Shown here piece by piece: positions 60,350 to 64,000 of a DNA stretch of 64,000 nt (positions are counted from its first letter, which is position 1; every line of letters starts with the position of its first letter). A model generated the notes under the pieces. It saw nothing but the letters and a program-made list of their open reading frames with translations. It was not told where the DNA came from and did not search any database. Origin of the DNA: UBA946 sp031550725 (GTDB lineage: Bacteria > Bacillota > Clostridia > Oscillospirales > Ruminococcaceae). A program made the translations under genes and the position numbers. Location of the stretch: NCBI GenBank assembly GCA_031550725.1, contig JAVBOH010000006.1:1-64000 (forward strand), given 5' to 3'.

Positions 60350-61573
60350 TTATTGATTTAATCTGAAATGTACAGGAATACCATTTTGATATTCTATTTC
60401 AGGTTCACCCTGAATAAGCGGCAGAAAATAATTAAGTGCATCGGTAGTAACCTTATTCTGCTCGTTATTTATCCACTCTTTTGGGAAATACTTTACTTTA
60501 TTAGCTGTATTGGAAATTTCAGTTGTGCAGATTTCAATTCGATATGGGTTATTGCTAATTCTTTTAAATATCATCATTACACCGCTGTTGCCATTCAAAG
60601 CACTTGTAACCGCTTCTTTGCCTATCTGCTCAGACTCGTTTAAATCGGTGAGTGATGCAATGTGTGAACTGCATCTCTGCATAACATTAAGTTCAATCGA
60701 ACGCACTTTACATCCCAAATTCGCACTAGCAATATGTTCAAGATATTTTCCGACACCAGATAAATATTTGTGTCCAAATGCATCTGTAAGTGTTGAGGAA
60801 AATCCGCTCGATGAGTATTTATCGTCATCAATACTAATCCCCTCTGAAACTGCAACTATAACTGCCATATGACGCTTTTGCATTTCACGAACATCATCAA
60901 GGAATTTATCAATTGAAAATTCCGCTTCAGGAAGATATATTAAATGTGGTGCAGGCTCTCCGTTTGCACGCAAAACACATGATGATGCCGCAAGCCATCC
61001 TGCATCACGTCCCATTATTTCTACAATTGTTATTGATGGTATCGAATAAACCCTGCTGTCACGTATTATTTCCTGCATTGTTGTTGCAACATATTTTGCC
61101 GCTGAGCCAAACCCTGGGGTATGGTCTGTTTCGGGAACGTCATTATCAATGGTCTTTGGCACACCCACAACCTTAATATCTATGCCATTTTCTTTGAAAT
61201 AAGCATCCAGCTTCATAACTGTATCCATTGAGTCATTACCGCCGATATAGAAAAACATTTTTATGTTGTTCTTTTTAAACACAGCGGTTATTTTTTTATA
61301 TTCATCTTCACTGTCTGCATAATCCTTAAGCTTATATCTACATGATCCTAAAATTGTTGATGGTGTTTTTTTGAGTAAATCTGCATCATAATCCGATGTA
61401 AGTATTTTTTTGAGGTCTGTCATTTCATCATTAAGTACTCCGTTTATTCCATTTATCGCTCCGAAAACAATGTCAATTTCCGATATATCACAGCACCCTT
61501 TATACACCCCAACTAGTGATGCATTTATTGCTGCTGTTGGTCCGCCAGACTGCGCAATGCAAACATTATACAT
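60350..61573 (-). CDS. 6-phosphofructokinase, probably pyrophosphate-dependent
   Basis: This 407-residue PFK-family enzyme starts MYNVCIAQSGGPTAAINAS. It has GGNDSMDTV near residue 105 and PKTIDNDVPETDHTPGFGSA near 135. ATP-dependent enzymes have GGDGS and PGTIDND; the Asp after GGN and the Lys in PKTIDND are the PPi-type residues. The length also fits PPi-PFK. It phosphorylates fructose 6-phosphate in glycolysis. The ATG at 61573 has GAGGA eight bases upstream. Alone between terminators. Confidence 0.88.
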   Translation of the reverse strand: MYNVCIAQSGGPTAAINASLVGVYKGCCDISEIDIVFGAINGINGVLNDEMTDLKKILTSDYDADLLKKTPSTILGSCRYKLKDYADSEDEYKKITAVFKKNNIKMFFYIGGNDSMDTVMKLDAYFKENGIDIKVVGVPKTIDNDVPETDHTPGFGSAAKYVATTMQEIIRDSRVYSIPSITIVEIMGRDAGWLAASSCVLRANGEPAPHLIYLPEAEFSIDKFLDDVREMQKRHMAVIVAVSEGISIDDDKYSSSGFSSTLTDAFGHKYLSGVGKYLEHIASANLGCKVRSIELNVMQRCSSHIASLTDLNESEQIGKEAVTSALNGNSGVMMIFKRISNNPYRIEICTTEISNTANKVKYFPKEWINNEQNKVTTDALNYFLPLIQGEPEIEYQNGIPVHFRLNQ

Positions 61574-61739
61574 GAAAAATTTCCTCGTTTCATAAAAATA
61601 ATTATCATATAAATTATACCATATTTCCACGCAATCTTTCCATTGCTATTATGGACGATATTATTATACCTTTTTCCTTTCTTTTTTCCCTTTTTGTGCA
61701 GTAATGGTTTACAGAAAACGTTATCTCTCAATAACAGAT

Positions 61740-61772
61740 AATGGTTTCTGCAAACAATATACAGAAACCATT
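61740..61772 (-). terminator. Terminator of the secreted-protein gene
   Basis: Perfect 11-base stem AATGGTTTCTG / CAGAAACCATT, eight bases after the stop codon at 61780. A partial repeat of the stem lies at about 61706-61722 (TGGTTTACAGAAAACG). The other DNA between 61574 and 61739 is AT-rich, with two TATAAT-like boxes but no clear -35. Confidence 0.65.
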
Positions 61773-61779
61773 TTATCAT

Positions 61780-62742
61780 TTATTTTCTTTTTCTTGCGGT
61801 AAGAACAATTACACCAGCTAAAGTTCCAACATTTAATAGATTATCAAAACTATTACTTGTTTCAGGAATAGCTGTGCTATCATTACCAACTGGCATTATA
61901 TCAGTATCATCAATAAAATCATCCGAATCTGTATCTTCATTCGAAACATCATCTTCAGTATTATCTGATGGTATTACATTATCAGGTATCATGATAGTTT
62001 CTTCGTCTTGAGTCAAATACTCTTCATATATGTATTCATTATTGGCTTTATCATATGCAGCTATAAACACTGGCATTAAATCAAACATATCACATTCAAG
62101 CGGACGCCATATTCTATATATGTCATTAGTTGATTTATCATGACTTTGAGTTTGTGCCAAAATATCATTTCCGCTTGACAGCAAATCGTTATAATCTGCA
62201 TTTTTATTAATATAAAACTCTGATAACGAGAAATAAGTATATTCATCTGTATCGGATACAAATACCATTGACGAATTTAGCATTACCTTGTTATCACAAA
62301 ATAAAACCTTTGAATTTTCGGCATTTACAGTATTATAAATTTTATCAAAATTCTCATATACAAAATCCAAAAATGGATATTGATATTCTGTATATCTTTC
62401 AAAAAAACCATTTTCTTTCTTTTCAAAAGATACATACCCTAAAAATTCATTTGAGTCCTTTTCCCTTGCAGGTACAAAATATATGTCTGAATATACAATA
62501 GCATCAGATAAGTTTTCTGCTTGATAGGTTTGCTCTATGTCAGGAATATAACAATACTGCACTGCCTTATCAAGCTCAAACTGCACTTCATAATAATAAA
62601 AATATTTTGCCCATTTTCTTGCTACGCTAGACAGACTTTGTGAAACTTCTTCGGGTGCTTTGTAATCAGCATTTACCGTTATCATCAACGCTGATACTGC
62701 AACACATAATGATAAAATAATTGATAGTAATTTTCTTTTCAT
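61780..62742 (-). CDS. Secreted protein with a possible sortase-type C-terminus
   Basis: I do not recognise the family. The 320-residue protein has a signal peptide (about 1-25), a soluble domain rich in Tyr and Asp (about 26-245), a highly acidic linker (about 250-290, with repeated Asp/Ser/Asn), and an end with IPETS, a hydrophobic helix (LLNVGTLAGVIVLT) and ARKRK. That order resembles an LPxTG-type wall-anchoring signal. AAAGG precedes the ATG at 62742. It has its own promoter and terminator. Confidence 0.8.
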   Translation of the reverse strand: MKRKLLSIILSLCVAVSALMITVNADYKAPEEVSQSLSSVARKWAKYFYYYEVQFELDKAVQYCYIPDIEQTYQAENLSDAIVYSDIYFVPAREKDSNEFLGYVSFEKKENGFFERYTEYQYPFLDFVYENFDKIYNTVNAENSKVLFCDNKVMLNSSMVFVSDTDEYTYFSLSEFYINKNADYNDLLSSGNDILAQTQSHDKSTNDIYRIWRPLECDMFDLMPVFIAAYDKANNEYIYEEYLTQDEETIMIPDNVIPSDNTEDDVSNEDTDSDDFIDDTDIMPVGNDSTAIPETSNSFDNLLNVGTLAGVIVLTARKRK

Positions 62743-62780
62743 AATAATCAAGCCTTTCAAATATGTCCCCCATTAATTCT

Positions 62781-62809
62781 AGTTTATCACATTAAGCATA
62801 CATTGTCAA
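62781..62809 (-). promoter_or_regulatory. Promoter of the secreted-protein gene
   Basis: TTGACA (62804-62809), a 17-base spacer and TAAACT (62781-62786) on the minus strand, 39 bases before the start codon. Divergent from the promoter at 62824. Confidence 0.65.
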
Positions 62810-62823
62810 CCACGTAAATAATG

Positions 62824-62852
62824 TTGACGTCTATATTTTTTTGTTGTATAAT
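62824..62852 (+). promoter_or_regulatory. Promoter of the 205-residue gene
   Basis: TTGACG (62824-62829), a 17-base spacer and TATAAT (62847-62852), 30 bases before the ATG at 62882. Confidence 0.75.
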
Positions 62853-62881
62853 AATAGTATATTTTTCATGGAGGTATATTT

Positions 62882-63499
62882 ATGAATGATAATGTTTATT
62901 ATGAAAATTACGATAACAATATAATTTTTAATCAATTTAGTGCTAACTCCGTAGATTTAATTAATACTATGAACAATAAATTCCGAAAAATAGAATTATC
63001 TCAAGGTCAATATGACTATCTTTATAAAGAATTTGATAATATGGTTAATAAAAATAATTCCGTTTTCGGAAGAATTTTATGGTTTATATTTTTAATAGGT
63101 ATATATGCATTTTTAATCATGATTACATTTAATAAAAGTGCTGAAAATCTTGCCGGTGGTATTTTTGCTATTATTTGTTTTACAATTTTTATTGTTATTT
63201 TCAGATATACAGGTGAAAAATCCAATATCATTCCCAAAGCACAGTTTGACTGTATTAGTAATCGGAAATTTGATACATTTGAAGTACCTGTGACTGACAA
63301 AAGAATTAGAAAGCATTCATTAGGTAATAACGCATCTCGTGGTGTTTATATTATTTCAGATAGTGTTACTTTTGAAACATCTGTAAGCAATTATAATGCT
63401 TTTACATATAACGATACTGCTTGTGTTGTTGTTTTTTGTATTGATGATAAATATTATTTCAGGCTTTTGCCACAAAATGCAATTTGGAGCGATATATAA
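62882..63499 (+). CDS. Orphan membrane protein with a broken downstream paralogue
   Basis: I do not recognise this family. The 205-residue protein has a polar N-terminal part (about 1-58), two membrane helices (about 60-80 and 85-102) and a C-terminal soluble domain ending VVVFCIDDKYYFRLLPQNAI. GGAGG lies seven bases before the ATG. The fragment 24 bases downstream ends in a closely related segment and is broken by a MITE. Codon use is AT-rich like its flanks. The pair could be part of a local defence or immunity-type cluster, but no such motif is visible. Confidence 0.75.
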   Translation: MNDNVYYENYDNNIIFNQFSANSVDLINTMNNKFRKIELSQGQYDYLYKEFDNMVNKNNSVFGRILWFIFLIGIYAFLIMITFNKSAENLAGGIFAIICFTIFIVIFRYTGEKSNIIPKAQFDCISNRKFDTFEVPVTDKRIRKHSLGNNASRGVYIISDSVTFETSVSNYNAFTYNDTACVVVFCIDDKYYFRLLPQNAIWSDI

Positions 63500-63523
63500 C
63501 ATGATAAATTATGGAGAAACAAG

Positions 63524-63738
63524 ATGTCTAATTTAATAAATGATGAAACTACGGATATTGATTTAAGAGCATTAGAAATTAATGAAAATATTAATATTGT
63601 TGTTTTTCATATTGATGAAAAATATTATTATAAGATTATATAGTTGTTTTTTTCACTTTGGTACAAAAAGGAGAGCAGCTCCGTTTAAAATACATAGTAT
63701 TTTAAAATGAACGTACTATACCTAACAATATAAGTTAA
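63524..63738 (+). pseudogene. Truncated paralogue interrupted by MITE copy 2
   Basis: A 39-residue reading frame (63524-63643) with GGAG before its ATG ends in NIVVFHIDEKYYYKII and a TAG that lies at the MITE boundary. Removing the element at its TA duplication joins the frame to Pro-Asn-Asn-Ile-Ser-stop at 63738. The joined end KIIPNNIS lines up with RLLPQNAIWS in the 205-residue neighbour. The gene is thus a short C-terminal paralogue disrupted, or already decayed, before insertion. Confidence 0.75.
63641..63718. mobile_element. MITE copy 2
   Basis: A 78-base element flanked by TA (63639-63640 and 63719-63720). The ends are TAGTTG on the left and, reverse-complemented, TAGTACGTTCATTTT on the right, with internal GGAGAGCAGCTCC and AAAATAC/GTATTTT hairpins. 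It is homologous, on the opposite strand, to the left half of the 150-base copy at 17311-17460, including a TTTGGTACAAAAAGGAG block. It has no coding capacity. Confidence 0.75.
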
Positions 63739-63767
63739 AATATAAAGCACAAGGGATTTGAATTATT

Positions 63768-63962
63768 ATGACAAATGATTTAGGTAAAATTATAAGCTTG
63801 CCAGATGGTGATGCAATAATTATAGATATTTTTTCATGTTATGATGGTGATTTTTATGAAGTTGAATTTATTAAAGGTAAAAACCTCGGAAATAAAAGGC
63901 GTATTAATATATGGAGTGACGAGGGATATGAATATATTCTGAAAGGGTTAAAAAATGATTAA
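63768..63962 (+). CDS. Small protein of unknown function
   Basis: This 64-residue protein is soluble and acidic at the centre, with mostly beta-strand patterns (IISLPDGDAIIIDIF, FYEVEFIKGKNL) and a C-terminal helix. It is not recognised. AAGGG precedes the ATG. It overlaps the start of the LMW phosphatase gene by eight bases (ATG inside the AATGATTAA end), so the two are probably co-translated. Confidence 0.65.
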   Translation: MTNDLGKIISLPDGDAIIIDIFSCYDGDFYEVEFIKGKNLGNKRRINIWSDEGYEYILKGLKND

Positions 63963-64000
63963 TATTATGTTTATTTGTCACGGCAATATCTGCCGTTCAC
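63955..64000 (+). CDS. Low-molecular-weight protein tyrosine phosphatase (partial, right edge)
   Basis: Only the first 15 codons are in the window: MINIMFICHGNICRS. This contains the LMW-PTP active-site loop CxxxxxR followed by Ser (CHGNICRS, with Cys8 as nucleophile and Arg14). GGG precedes the ATG. The coupling to the 64-residue gene suggests a shared function, which is unknown. Confidence 0.8.
   Translation, partial: MINIMFICHGNICRS

Noticed and set aside
61525..61779. 84-residue minus-strand reading frame
   Set aside because: It overlaps the start of phosphofructokinase in another frame, and has no ribosome-binding site or similarity.

Overview
The window reads as chromosomal DNA of a low-GC, endospore-forming Firmicute, most likely a member of the Clostridia and possibly of the Ruminococcaceae/Oscillospiraceae. 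The reasons are the AT-rich intergenic DNA, strong Shine-Dalgarno sequences, sigma-A promoters of the TTGACA-17-TATAAT type, a complete eight-gene spoIIIA operon plus spmA/spmB, a sodium-pump decarboxylase pair, and a probable PPi-type phosphofructokinase. Most genes lie on the minus strand. There are no rRNA genes, CRISPR arrays, integrases or transposase genes. The assignment below family level is inference.

Layout. 1-790: promoter of a gene that leaves the left edge, then a tRNA-Val/Asp/Gly/Cys operon. 791-5243: MscS channel, oadG-oadB, rsmI and a TrmN6-type methyltransferase. 5312-9906: two small regulator-plus-membrane-protein modules. One is an XRE repressor with three tandem paralogous membrane proteins; the other is PadR-DUF1700-DUF4097-PspC-PspC behind a perfect palindromic operator. 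10056-25658: the conserved Firmicute block spoIIIA(A-H)-asp23-nusB-(Kae1-like)-xseA-xseB-ispA-yuiD-dxs-tlyA-nadK-argR-recN. 25769-31438: gpsA-plsY-der-DUF512, rpmF-DUF177 and a small P-loop protein. 31589-39850: pgi, a degenerate DacF-like protein, a histidine-less HPr-like protein, mtaB and purL. 39943-46771: DHHW/MBOAT acylation pair, toprim (RNase M5-like), holA, comEC, HIT. 46784-55103: alaS, yebC, mrnC, GNAT, obg, a Cys-rich small protein, rpmA, rplU, an M24 peptidase. 55163-61573: tRNA-Lys, spmBA, an AbrB-type regulator, hemW, lepA, phosphofructokinase. 61780-64000: a secreted, possibly sortase-anchored protein, an orphan membrane protein with a broken paralogue, a small unknown gene, and the start of a low-molecular-weight tyrosine phosphatase.

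How the genes work together. The core is housekeeping: isoprenoid precursor and prenyl chain synthesis (dxs, ispA), DNA repair (recN, xseAB), rRNA/tRNA modification (rsmI, tlyA, mtaB), translation (alaS, lepA, L21, L27, L32, obg, der), phospholipid synthesis (plsY, gpsA) and forespore engulfment/feeding-tube functions (spoIIIA, spmAB). Small modules of membrane proteins and regulators are interspersed.

The most unusual observations are two copies of a short mobile repeat (MITE) with TA target duplications. Each sits at the 3' end of a gene and supplies its stop codon. In the second case, removing the element in silco restores a C-terminus matching the neighbouring paralogue. Other points of interest are a DacF-like protein with all three penicillin-binding motifs altered and a sigma-E-like upstream element shared with spoIIIA, the XRE plus triple membrane-paralogue locus, loss of the Prp protease together with the L27 N-terminal extension, and a ComEC with no metal-binding residues in its beta-lactamase-like domain.
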